Source: Oopsacas minuta (lineage: Eukaryota; Porifera; Hexactinellida; Lyssacinosida; Leucopsacidae). From it: 64,000 nucleotides of DNA. The stretch spans positions 132,735-196,734 of the forward strand of contig JAKMXF010000311.1 in the NCBI GenBank assembly GCA_024704765.1. Reading direction: 5' to 3'. Made by a program: the position numbers and the translations under genes. This document shows positions 12,518-21,039 of this stretch, one piece after another (within the stretch, counting starts at the first letter, position 1; each line of letters starts with the position of its first letter). Under the pieces are notes generated by a model, which had not been told where the DNA came from, did no database searches, and saw only the letters and a list, made by a program, of their open reading frames with translations.

Positions 12518-13834
12518 ATGCATGTTAGAAATATTCCAACATATTTTGCAGCATTTTCATGCTACATCGGGGCTTTGACAGTTGTTTTTATCATAGGATT
12601 TCCTTCTCCAACTCAAAAACAACTAATCGATGAAAATATTCTAGATTATCAAACTTTACCAATATTCGCTTCAATATCGCATATCACAAGAATATTAGGT
12701 TTGAGTTCTGCATCTCTTCTAGTTCAACTTGGTTTCAATCTAAAATTGCAAGCCGTAATAAGTAGTGTACTTGGTATAGCAGGGTATGTGTTGATAGTCA
12801 TAGCAAATTCAGCTGTGTACGTAATCATAGGTGTCGCTCTAGTGGGGTATTATACAGGGATTGCTGTGATGTTCGTATTTACATATATTGCAGAGGTAAC
12901 TTTGGATAACCAGAGAAAGGTCATGAGTGGGGGAATCGGATTCTGCATTAGATTAGGTTTGTTCATAGCATATTTCGTCGGAATTTGGCTACCTTTCAGA
13001 TGGTTAGCAGTATTTGGTTTAATTCAAGTATGTCTGTTTTGTCTTTTGATTTTATTCAATCCTCTTTCACCTGTATGGTATGTGCAACAAAGTTTGGATG
13101 ATAAAGCTAAATCAACTCTCTTGTATTTACATGGTAGTGAGTTTGATGCAGATACTGAAATACAGAAGATTAAGGGTGAGACACTGAGTAGTAAAATTAG
13201 TTGGATTGAAAGTTTCAGGACCTTAAAAGAATGGAAAGTATTAAAACCAATGATTTTGATGGCTGTAATTGCCTCTCTGAAAGAGTTAGGAGGTCATGAA
13301 GCTATGGTAGCATTCTCTTCTCATATTCTAGAGAATCAACACACAATGGATCCTAAAGTAGCATCTCTCTTCTATCCAATATTCTTGATTATTGGAGCAA
13401 TCGTGTGTATTCTAATTATGAATTATTGTAAGTTGAAATGGCTGATGATAACAGCATCTATTTTCCAGGCTATTTCTCACATCTCTATGGCAATCTATTA
13501 TTTAGTTTCTGAGCACTATCTACACTGTAATACAGAATACTCACAATTATGTCATACACTAGCATTTTGGCCCATATTTAACATAGCACTGTTTTCATTT
13601 TCATTCGGATTTGGATGGGGACTTGTATACTTCGCGTTGGTTGGCATAATGTTTACTATACACAGGGAACTCTTTACTGCTATCACAGATATGATCACCA
13701 ACTTTTCTTCATACATAGTTGTTATGATATTTTTCTATTTACTTCACAATATTGGTGGGTTTGCAACTTTTCTAATATTCTCCTGTAATTACTTAATAGC
13801 AATTGGATTGGTATATTTCTTCTTCAATATATAA
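12518..13834 (+). CDS. Derived SLC2-like MFS transporter, array copy 3
   Basis: A single-exon gene of 438 residues. The open frame extends to a GTG at 12491, but the aligned start is the ATG at 12518 (MHVRNIPTYF). The N-terminal half differs clearly from copies 1 and 2 (ALTVVFIIGFPSPTQKQ, SASLLVQLGFNLKLQAV), while the region from SPVWYVQQ to AFWPI is nearly identical to theirs at the DNA level. It carries HTMDPKVASLFYP where the others have QAMDPKVASLFYP. The C-terminal segments (FTAITDMITNFSSYIVVM) are again its own. The canonical sugar-transporter motifs are missing as in the other copies. The 5' flank has its own sequence, so regulation may differ. Confidence 0.92.
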   Translation: MHVRNIPTYFAAFSCYIGALTVVFIIGFPSPTQKQLIDENILDYQTLPIFASISHITRILGLSSASLLVQLGFNLKLQAVISSVLGIAGYVLIVIANSAVYVIIGVALVGYYTGIAVMFVFTYIAEVTLDNQRKVMSGGIGFCIRLGLFIAYFVGIWLPFRWLAVFGLIQVCLFCLLILFNPLSPVWYVQQSLDDKAKSTLLYLHGSEFDADTEIQKIKGETLSSKISWIESFRTLKEWKVLKPMILMAVIASLKELGGHEAMVAFSSHILENQHTMDPKVASLFYPIFLIIGAIVCILIMNYCKLKWLMITASIFQAISHISMAIYYLVSEHYLHCNTEYSQLCHTLAFWPIFNIALFSFSFGFGWGLVYFALVGIMFTIHRELFTAITDMITNFSSYIVVMIFFYLLHNIGGFATFLIFSCNYLIAIGLVYFFFNI

Positions 13835-14059
13835 TATCTGTTGTTATATCAATTTCCTCATAATTGTTAGGGCAACTTATTGCATATTATTTATCCCTTA
13901 TTTATGCTGACAATTAAAATATATATATTTCACCTCCTATAGGGTATTAGGTGATATATGCTTAATCATACCGGATTGGACCATATTTAAGATTTCATGT
14001 TTTCGAAATGACTGCAAAACCTACAATAAATCGAATTTCGACTTTGCATAATTTTCTGG

Positions 14060-14330
14060 TAATTTTCTATGAAAATATGTATAGCTATATAGTGATTTCG
14101 CTAATTAGCAACTCGCTAAACAGCAATATATAAATAAATATCAAGATTGTTTATAGCAACCATCAGGTTCAAAATGTAGATTTTGTACTAATTATATTCC
14201 CCAATTAGCAACTGTTTGAAAACAAAACACTCGAATGTACAAATTGCTGTATTTCTAAAGCATTCAGCGTGATCTTGTATTTTAGCGAGAAAATTGTTCC
14301 ACAATATTTCAATGAATGATTACTAGAATG
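14060..14330. repeat. TTAGCAAC-bearing dispersed repeat between MFS copies 3 and 4
   Basis: The words TTAGCAAC, TATAGCAAC and GTAGATTTTGTACTA occur here and in the 5100-5160 and 5320-5345 regions, in similar order. This indicates one dispersed family inserted at least twice. No clear terminal inverted repeat could be fixed. Confidence 0.5.
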
Positions 14331-14497
14331 TAAAGATAACTACGTCAGTGTATTATTACACAAATGCATGACATGATGTAATGGGTAACGAGTTCTAATC
14401 TAAAATTCCAAGTAATTTGTATAGAACATGATTCTCGATTCAATAGCAGCAATATAATAAGAGAAATAGTAAAGAAGTTGGTATGTAGGAGATAATA

Positions 14498-15814
14498 ATG
14501 GCTCAAAATCATATACAAACATACTTCGCAGTATTTTCATGCTACATCGGAGCATTGACTGTTGTATTTAGAATTGGATTTCCCTCTCCAACTCAAAAAC
14601 AATTGCTCGAAGAAAATATTCTAGATTATCAAACGCTGCCAATTTTTGCTTCAATATCACAGTTAACAAAGCTAATTGGAATAATAGCTGTTCCAATTGT
14701 GGTCCAATTTGGCATAAACCTGAAAGCAATTGTGATAGTAAATTTTGTAATTGGAGTGTTAGGATACGTTTTGATTATTGTAGCGGAGTCGGCTACGTGT
14801 ATAATCACTGGGATAGCATTGGAGGGAGTTTATGCAGGAATTCTTGGAATGTTTATAATTACATACATTGCAGAAATTAGCTTGGATGACCAAAGGCGAG
14901 TTATGAGTGGAGGATATGGATTTTCGGTTAGAATAGGTTTATTCGTAGCATATTTTGCAGGGATTTGGCTGCCTTTCAGATGGCTAGCAGTATTTGGGCT
15001 AATTCAGATATGTCTCTTCTGTCTTTTGATTATATTCAATCCTCTTTCACCTGTATGGTATGTGCAACAAGGTTTGGATGATAAAGCTAAATCAACTCTC
15101 TTGTATTTACATGGTAGTGAGTTTGATGCAGATACTGAAATAGAAAAGATTAAGGGTAAGACACTGAGTAGTAAAATTAGTTGGAATGAAAGTTTCAGAG
15201 CCTTGAAAGAATGGAAAGTATTGAAACCCACTTTGGTAATTTCTGTAATTGCCTCTCTAAAAGAGTTAGGAGGTCATGAAGCTATGGTAGCATTCTCTTC
15301 TCATATTCTAGAGAATCAACAAGCAATGGATCCTAAAGTAGCATCTCTCTTCTATCCAATATTCTTGATTATTGGATCAATCGTGTGTATTCTAATTATG
15401 AATTATTGTAAGTTGAAATGGCTGATGATAACAGCATCTATTTTCCAGGCTATTTCTCACATCTCTATGGCAATCTATTATTTAGTTACTGAGCACTATC
15501 TACACTGTAATACAGAATACTCACAATTATGTCATACACTAGCATTTTGGCCAATATTTAACATTGCTTTGTATGCATTTTCCTTTGGATTTGGCTGGGG
15601 ACTTGTATACTTCGCATTGGTTGGTATCATGTTTACTACACATAGAGAAATATTATCTGCTATTTCTTCTATCATTTCCAATATCTCTGCCTATACAGCT
15701 ATATTGGTGTTCTTCTATTTGTTAAACAATATCGGAGGATTCGCTACTTTCCTAATATTCTCGAGTAATTATTTCATAGCAATTGGAGTTGTCTATTTTT
15801 TCATGAATATCTAA
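14498..15814 (+). CDS. Derived SLC2-like MFS transporter, array copy 4
   Basis: A single-exon gene of 438 residues, starting MAQNHIQTYFAVFSCYIG. The ATG follows GGAGATAATA. The N-terminal half is distinctive (VFRIGFPSPTQKQLLEENI, FGINLKAIVIVNFVIGV, AESATCIITGIALEGVYAG), and shares ESATCII with copy 5. The internal cassette matches copies 1 and 2 most closely, including the shared start of TM7 (PTLVISVIASLKELGGHE). The C-terminal region after TM9 is again particular to this copy (SAISSIISNISAYTAILVF). About 660 bp of repeat-containing DNA separates it from copy 3. Confidence 0.92.
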   Translation: MAQNHIQTYFAVFSCYIGALTVVFRIGFPSPTQKQLLEENILDYQTLPIFASISQLTKLIGIIAVPIVVQFGINLKAIVIVNFVIGVLGYVLIIVAESATCIITGIALEGVYAGILGMFIITYIAEISLDDQRRVMSGGYGFSVRIGLFVAYFAGIWLPFRWLAVFGLIQICLFCLLIIFNPLSPVWYVQQGLDDKAKSTLLYLHGSEFDADTEIEKIKGKTLSSKISWNESFRALKEWKVLKPTLVISVIASLKELGGHEAMVAFSSHILENQQAMDPKVASLFYPIFLIIGSIVCILIMNYCKLKWLMITASIFQAISHISMAIYYLVTEHYLHCNTEYSQLCHTLAFWPIFNIALYAFSFGFGWGLVYFALVGIMFTTHREILSAISSIISNISAYTAILVFFYLLNNIGGFATFLIFSSNYFIAIGVVYFFMNI

Positions 15815-15916
15815 TTCTTCATATATATTCCCTCAATATTATGTTCGTTTATCAAGTTTAGCTAAAAGATTACACACATGCTTAATTGTGCTATTATTTG
15901 TGGGAGACTGAGAGTA

Positions 15917-16110
15917 CAGTGGAACTCGGATAAGAAGTACAACTTCAAGAAACAAAAATTGTAAGAACTATCAGAGATCTGAGGCTATCCTGACACTACA
16001 CATCGCCTCAGTTATCTTCCTGTCTATGCTACGAGTGCATGTGTCGATTCCTTTGCTTAGACAAAGAATGATTACACCTACAGTAGAACTCGGTTAATAC
16101 ATACAACGTA
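15917..16110. mobile_element. Two pogo-like termini in direct orientation
   Basis: At 15917 the sequence after TA reads CAGTGGAACTCGGATAAG, and at 16081, again after TA, CAGTAGAACTCGGTTAATAC. Both resemble the ends of the MITEs at 44766 and 47953. They point the same way, so these look like two truncated or nested copies rather than one intact element. Confidence 0.5.
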
Positions 16111-16636
16111 CTACTTCTTTCAAACTAAATATCATCTCTAGTTATGTTGTTGTTCAGTTTGTTTGCTCAGACTCAAACTTCATTGTGTATAACTTATTAT
16201 ACTTGAGTGATTATGAATTTAGACGTAATGAACCCTGGGCCTGACTCCATTAGCTTTATTTCGAAATCAGAGAAGTTCGACGCCCATACGAGAGATTGTA
16301 TCCCGAATGTATCGGTTCGCTTGCTTAGGATTAAACTCTGGTGCTTGATTTAAGGATTGGTATTTGAGTGCATTATTAATAAGTTCACCTTCAATTTGTG
16401 TATAGGCACCACAATTGCTACTTGTGAATTAAAATAGTTGTTCATCCTAGCATTATCACAAGCGGGAAGCTTATTGCATGACTTAATACAAGAGCAATGA
16501 GTTCAAAATTGGAAACAAAAACATTCATAAAATAACAATGTGAGTGGATTGTGAATAGTAAATGTGATCGTTGATTCAATAAATTTATATTTATTAAACT
16601 AAAGAGTGGGTTCTGAATAATATATGGAGGAGGAAA

Positions 16637-17953
16637 ATGAGTGCTAGGAATATTCCAACATATTTTGCAGTATTTTCATGCTACATTGGAATAGTGGCCC
16701 TTATTAATATAGTTGGATTTTCTTCGCCAACTCAAAAACAATTGATTCACGAAAATATACTGAATGACCAAACCCTACCAATATTTGCTTCGATCTCACA
16801 TATCACAAGAATATTTGGCGGAATTTCTGCTACAATTCTTACTCAATTTGGATTCAACCTGAAAGTAGTCGTATTAGTAAGTAGTGTAATAGGGATGCTA
16901 GGTTATGAATTGATCATAATAGCTGAATCGGCTACATGCATAATCAGCGGGGCAGCTTTGGTTGGAGCATACACAGGGAGTGTTGTGTTGTTTACAAACA
17001 CTTATATTGCAGAAGTTGCGTTGGATAGTCAGAGAAAAGCAATGGGCGGCGGGTTGGGCTTCAGCGTTAGAATAGGTTTGTTTATAGTATATTTTACTGG
17101 AATTTGGCTCCCTTTTAGATGGCTAGCTGTATCCGGATTAATCGAAGTTTGTGTATTTTGCTTTTTGATTGTAATAAATCCTCTTTCACCTGTATGGTAT
17201 GTTCAACAAGGTTTGGATGATAAAGCTAAATCAACTCTCTTGTATTTACATGGTAGTGAGTTTGATGCAGATACTGAAATACAGAAGATTAAGGGGAAGA
17301 CACTGAGTAGTAAAATTAGTTGGATTGAAAGATTCAGGACCTTAAAAGAATGGAAAGTAATAAAACCAATGGTATTGATAGCTGTACTCGCATTTCTGAA
17401 AGAGTTAGGAGGTCATGAAGCTATGGTAGCATTCTCTTCTCATATTCTAGAGAATCAACAAGCAATGGATCCTAAAGTAGCATCTCTCTTCTATCCAATA
17501 TTCTTGATTATTGGATCAATCATGTGTATGCTAATTATGAATTATTGTAAGTTGAAATGGCTGATGATAACAGCATCTATTTTCCAGGCTATTTCTCACA
17601 TCTCTATGGCAATCTATTATTTAGTTTCTGAGCATTATCTACACTGTAATACAGAATACTCACAATTATGCCATAAGCTAGCCTTTTGGCCAATATTTAA
17701 CATTGCTTTGTTCGCCTTTTCCTTTGGATTTGGCTGGGGACTTGTATACTTCTCTCTTATTGGAATTATGTTCACTAAGCATAGAGAATTGTTTACTGGT
17801 ATCTCATCTGCTATTACGAACCTTGCTAACTACATGGCTATAATGATATTCTTCTATTTATTAAAGAATATTGGAGGATTCGCCACTTTCCTGATATTCT
17901 CGAGTAATTATTTTATAGCAATTGCATTTATATCTTTCTTCTTGAATATATAG
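16637..17953 (+). CDS. Derived SLC2-like MFS transporter, array copy 5
   Basis: A single-exon gene of 438 residues, starting MSARNIPTYFAVFSCYIG; the ATG follows the purine run GGAGGAGGAAA. Specific features are NIVGFSSPTQKQ, an Asn-for-Asp change in ENILNDQTLP, AVSGLIEVCVFCFL in TM6 and MVLIAVLAFLKELGG at the start of TM7. The cassette carries the HKLAFWPI variant where most copies read HTLAFWPI. Residues after TM10 (FTKHRELFTGISSAITN) are its own. It shares the loss of canonical SLC2 motifs with its paralogues. Confidence 0.92.
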   Translation: MSARNIPTYFAVFSCYIGIVALINIVGFSSPTQKQLIHENILNDQTLPIFASISHITRIFGGISATILTQFGFNLKVVVLVSSVIGMLGYELIIIAESATCIISGAALVGAYTGSVVLFTNTYIAEVALDSQRKAMGGGLGFSVRIGLFIVYFTGIWLPFRWLAVSGLIEVCVFCFLIVINPLSPVWYVQQGLDDKAKSTLLYLHGSEFDADTEIQKIKGKTLSSKISWIERFRTLKEWKVIKPMVLIAVLAFLKELGGHEAMVAFSSHILENQQAMDPKVASLFYPIFLIIGSIMCMLIMNYCKLKWLMITASIFQAISHISMAIYYLVSEHYLHCNTEYSQLCHKLAFWPIFNIALFAFSFGFGWGLVYFSLIGIMFTKHRELFTGISSAITNLANYMAIMIFFYLLKNIGGFATFLIFSSNYFIAIAFISFFLNI

Positions 17954-18205
17954 TTTATTGCTAACTAAACATGATATACATATTATTATTCAATAGCTGT
18001 AGATGTTATTAAATTAATTTGAAAAATATTGAATTGATTGTGTGAACGTTCATCACTGCACTAAACTTGAATAAGGTTATATTTCGTATATCATAAGCTA
18101 TCTGAATGGTCTCCTATTGTCCATTCAACTTAGTCAATTACTCTAATATGATCCATGATCCCATGATTTAATGTTGGTAATAGGTATTGAGTTGTAAAAT
18201 GAATT

Positions 18206-18222
18206 TGCGCGCGCGTGACGTA
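18206..18222. promoter_or_regulatory. GC-alternating tract with CRE-like site upstream of MFS copy 6
   Basis: TGCGCGCGCG is followed directly by TGACGTA, the half of a cAMP-response/bZIP-type palindrome, about 87 bp before the copy 6 ATG. CpG-rich runs are rare in this AT-rich window and no other copy of the array has one in this position. A regulatory role is inference only. Confidence 0.3.
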
Positions 18223-18308
18223 TTTGTTGAAGAAAATGTGAGTTCCCAAACAGACAATAAAGATAAAATAATAGTAATTTTCAACAGTCTTATTGTGAAA
18301 AGAGTGAA

Positions 18309-19622
18309 ATGATTTTCAGGGAACTTCCAACTTACTTTGCAGTATTTTCATGCTACATAGGAGTATTTTCTGGAATATTTATAGGCGGATTTACTTCTCC
18401 AACGCAAAAGCAATTGATCGAGGAAAACATTTTAGATTACCAAACACTGCCAATATTTGCATCCATCTCACAATTCTCAAGAATTTTTGGTCTGTCCATT
18501 GCTCCTCTTTTAGTTCAATTAGGAATTAATCTGAATGTAATTGTAACTGTGAATTGTTTGTACGGATTATTAGCATGTATGTTGATCATATTATCTAGTT
18601 CAGCTGCCTGGGTAATTGCTGGCGTTGCGTTTATGGGAATGCATACTGGAATCATTGAGATATATTTGATGACATATATTGCAGAAGTGAGTTTAGAAAA
18701 TCAAAGGAAAATAACAATCGGTGGATTTGGATTTTGTATAAGAATAGGATTGTTCATAGTCTTTTTGGCAGGAATTTGGCTGCCTTTCAGATGGTTAGCA
18801 GTATTTGGAATAATCCAGATTTGTCTGTTTTGCCTTTTGACTGTTTTCAATCCTCTTTCACCTGTATGGTATGTGCAACAAGGTTTGGATGATAAAGCTA
18901 AATCAACTCTCTTGTATTTACATGGTAGTGAGTTTGATGCAGATACTGAAATAGAGAAGATTAAGGGTGAGACACTGAGTAGTAAAATTAGTTGGATTGA
19001 AAGTTTCAGAGCTTTGAAAGACTGGAAAGTATTGAAAACAATTTTGATATTGTCCGTAATAGGTATTTTGAAAGAATGTGGAGGTCATGAAGCTATGGTA
19101 TCATTCTCTTCTCACATTCTAGAGAATCAACAAGCAATGGATCCTAAAGTAGCATCTCTCTTCTATCCAATATTCTTGATTATTGGAGCAATCGTGTGTA
19201 TTCTAATCATGAATTATTGTAAGTTGAAATGGCTGATGATAACAGCATCTATTTTCCAGGCTATTTCTCACATCTCTATGGCAATCTATTATTTAGTTAC
19301 TGAGCACTATCTACACTGTAATACAGAATACTCACAATTATGTCATACACTAGCATTTTGGCCAATTTCTAACCTCGCCTTGTACTCCTTTTCATTTGGA
19401 TTTGGATGGGGACTTGTATACTATGCATTGTTAGGGACTATGTTTACAGTGCACAGAGAATTATCAACTAGCATCACCGAAATAATCTCATGCCTATCTT
19501 CCTACCTTATTATTATGATATTTTTCTATCTACTCCATAATATTGGCGGGTTTTTTACGTTCCTTATCTTTTCAGGGAATTATTTCTTAGCTGTTGTATT
19601 TGTGTATTTATTTATTAATTAA
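18309..19622 (+). CDS. Derived SLC2-like MFS transporter, array copy 6
   Basis: A single-exon gene of 437 residues, starting MIFRELPTYFAVFSCYIGV and ending one residue earlier than the other copies. The N-terminal half is the most diverged of the first six (GIFIGGFTSPTQKQ, GMHTGIIEIYLMTYIAEVS, GIWLPFRWLA retained). TM7 starts ILILSVIGILKECGGHEAMV, with Cys for Leu and Ser for Ala in the shared GGHEAMVAFSS segment, so conversion did not cover that part. The cassette is otherwise nearly identical to the rest. It ends about 150 bp before the probable ODAD2 exon on the other strand. A GC-rich tract with TGACGTA lies about 87 bp upstream of its ATG. Confidence 0.92.
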   Translation: MIFRELPTYFAVFSCYIGVFSGIFIGGFTSPTQKQLIEENILDYQTLPIFASISQFSRIFGLSIAPLLVQLGINLNVIVTVNCLYGLLACMLIILSSSAAWVIAGVAFMGMHTGIIEIYLMTYIAEVSLENQRKITIGGFGFCIRIGLFIVFLAGIWLPFRWLAVFGIIQICLFCLLTVFNPLSPVWYVQQGLDDKAKSTLLYLHGSEFDADTEIEKIKGETLSSKISWIESFRALKDWKVLKTILILSVIGILKECGGHEAMVSFSSHILENQQAMDPKVASLFYPIFLIIGAIVCILIMNYCKLKWLMITASIFQAISHISMAIYYLVTEHYLHCNTEYSQLCHTLAFWPISNLALYSFSFGFGWGLVYYALLGTMFTVHRELSTSITEIISCLSSYLIIMIFFYLLHNIGGFFTFLIFSGNYFLAVVFVYLFIN

Positions 19623-19772
19623 GTTCTAATATAATGCTTGTTGTAATCCTATAATAATATATGCTAAGTGATAGTACACATTATTAAATGCTAATTATAT
19701 TATGGTCAGACATTATGTTCTGTTTAACAAAATATAATACATTAAAGAGGTAATAGGAAAGTACGTGCATAC

Positions 19773-20134
19773 CTGCTCGAGTACTGATCCTAGTCTGTTG
19801 TGATTTGAGTGACATTTGACTGACACGTTTGGCTGGCATCTTTGATGAAGTTTTGATAGGAGATTTGAGAGGAGATTTAATCTTCATTCGATCTTTCTCA
19901 ATCTCAGAACTATTCTGCTCTGGTTTTTGAAATGCTTTCTCTGCCAAAAGATCATCTGTATGATATTTATTCTTATCAGTCAATTTAGATCTCCGTAGTT
20001 TGAGTTCCTGTGAGATATCTTTCGAGGTTGGCTTCTTTACAGGACGTCTTGCGGACTGTTTGCGATTGGGAGAGTCAGGAGAAATGTCTACTTTTGAGTC
20101 TATGATAACGCTAGGGCCATCCATTAAAATGGAG
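19773..20134 (-). CDS. ODAD2: Probable upstream exon of ODAD2 (disordered Lys/Ser-rich N-terminal part)
   Basis: An open minus-strand exon is flanked by a strong acceptor (CTTTTTCAG just above 20134) and a strong donor (GAGCAG then GTATGC, just below 19773). It encodes about 120 basic, low-complexity residues such as DISPDSPNRKQSARRPVKK and KSPLKSPIKTSSKMPAKR. It ends in phase 1 after a single G. The ODAD2 exon at 7399-7862 starts in phase 1 with GT, so the join gives an in-frame Gly leading into [18 protein letters not shown]. Vertebrate ODAD2 also has a Lys/Ser-rich disordered stretch before its acidic linker and ARM repeats. An ATG lies at 20122-20124, so this could be the first coding exon after a 5' UTR intron, or an internal one. 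The assignment is inference: the composition is generic, and another minus-strand gene could own this exon. Confidence 0.6.
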
Positions 20135-20257
20135 CTGAAAAAGATGGAATTATACAGAAGTACATACGAGGTATGTCACCAAAATATTGAAAATATGCAT
20201 TCAGTATTAATTAATAAAAACATATTGAGCGAATTTAATAATGACTAAATCTATTTA

Positions 20258-20470
20258 TATGTACCGTATTTCCCTGAACAAGCGCCAGGGCTAGAACAAA
20301 GCTCCCAAAAGTTGTGAATAAAATTTATCACCAGAACTTCTTCGATCAAATTTACGCCTCATTTAGCTATGCAACAAATTATGATAATTAATTTCCCAAA
20401 ATCATTTGTATTTTCCAAAATTGTATAAGAATCTACACAAAAATGCCCATATATTTTTGACAAACTTTTC
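20258..20470. repeat. Dispersed repeat, copy A
   Basis: This region starts GTATTTCCCTGAACAAGCGCC and continues with AATTTACGCCTCATTTAGCTA, TGCAACAAAT and ACACAAAAATGCCCATATA. It aligns loosely along about 170 bp with 45395-45560 in MTR intron 7, which starts AATTTCCCTGAATAACCGCC and has the same order of shared words. The family is non-coding as far as I can see. The rest of 20470-21000 holds nothing I recognise. Confidence 0.6.
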
Positions 20471-21039
20471 TTGGAAAAAAAATGTGTTAATAATTAACTA
20501 TTGATCGCTGGGTATCCACGGCTTTTCAATGAACCAGTGTTCATAAAAATTTGAGGAAGAAAACAGGCATCAAATGTTGAGAACTTAGGCCATGTAAATA
20601 TTACTTGTTTTTCATCCGGAATTTCCTCAGAAACTGGGATGGCGTTCGGTATTTTATTTATATGTTATAGGCGAAGTTTGTATGTAGTATATTTTGACCA
20701 TTCGATTATCTCATTACATTTTTTCTTGGCATGAAAATATTGATAAGTTCAACTCTACAGATAATAAAATGTGCATTGAACAATCTTTGATCTTAGAATT
20801 TTCCTTATATTTCTAAAAAATACAAATAAAATGTATCAAGACGGAGGACAAAATTTGGGAAGGTCGGAGATGAGAAACAAATATATTAGTTTACATGGCT
20901 TTATTGAAGGCTTATATTTGTTTGTGAGCTCTTAATCTAGGAGGTCATTCTAAGAATTCATGCATTGTACTGGTTATAACTTACAAGGGTTTAAAGATTC
21001 TTGTATATAAAAATTACAAATACAAATATTTTTTTGCAA

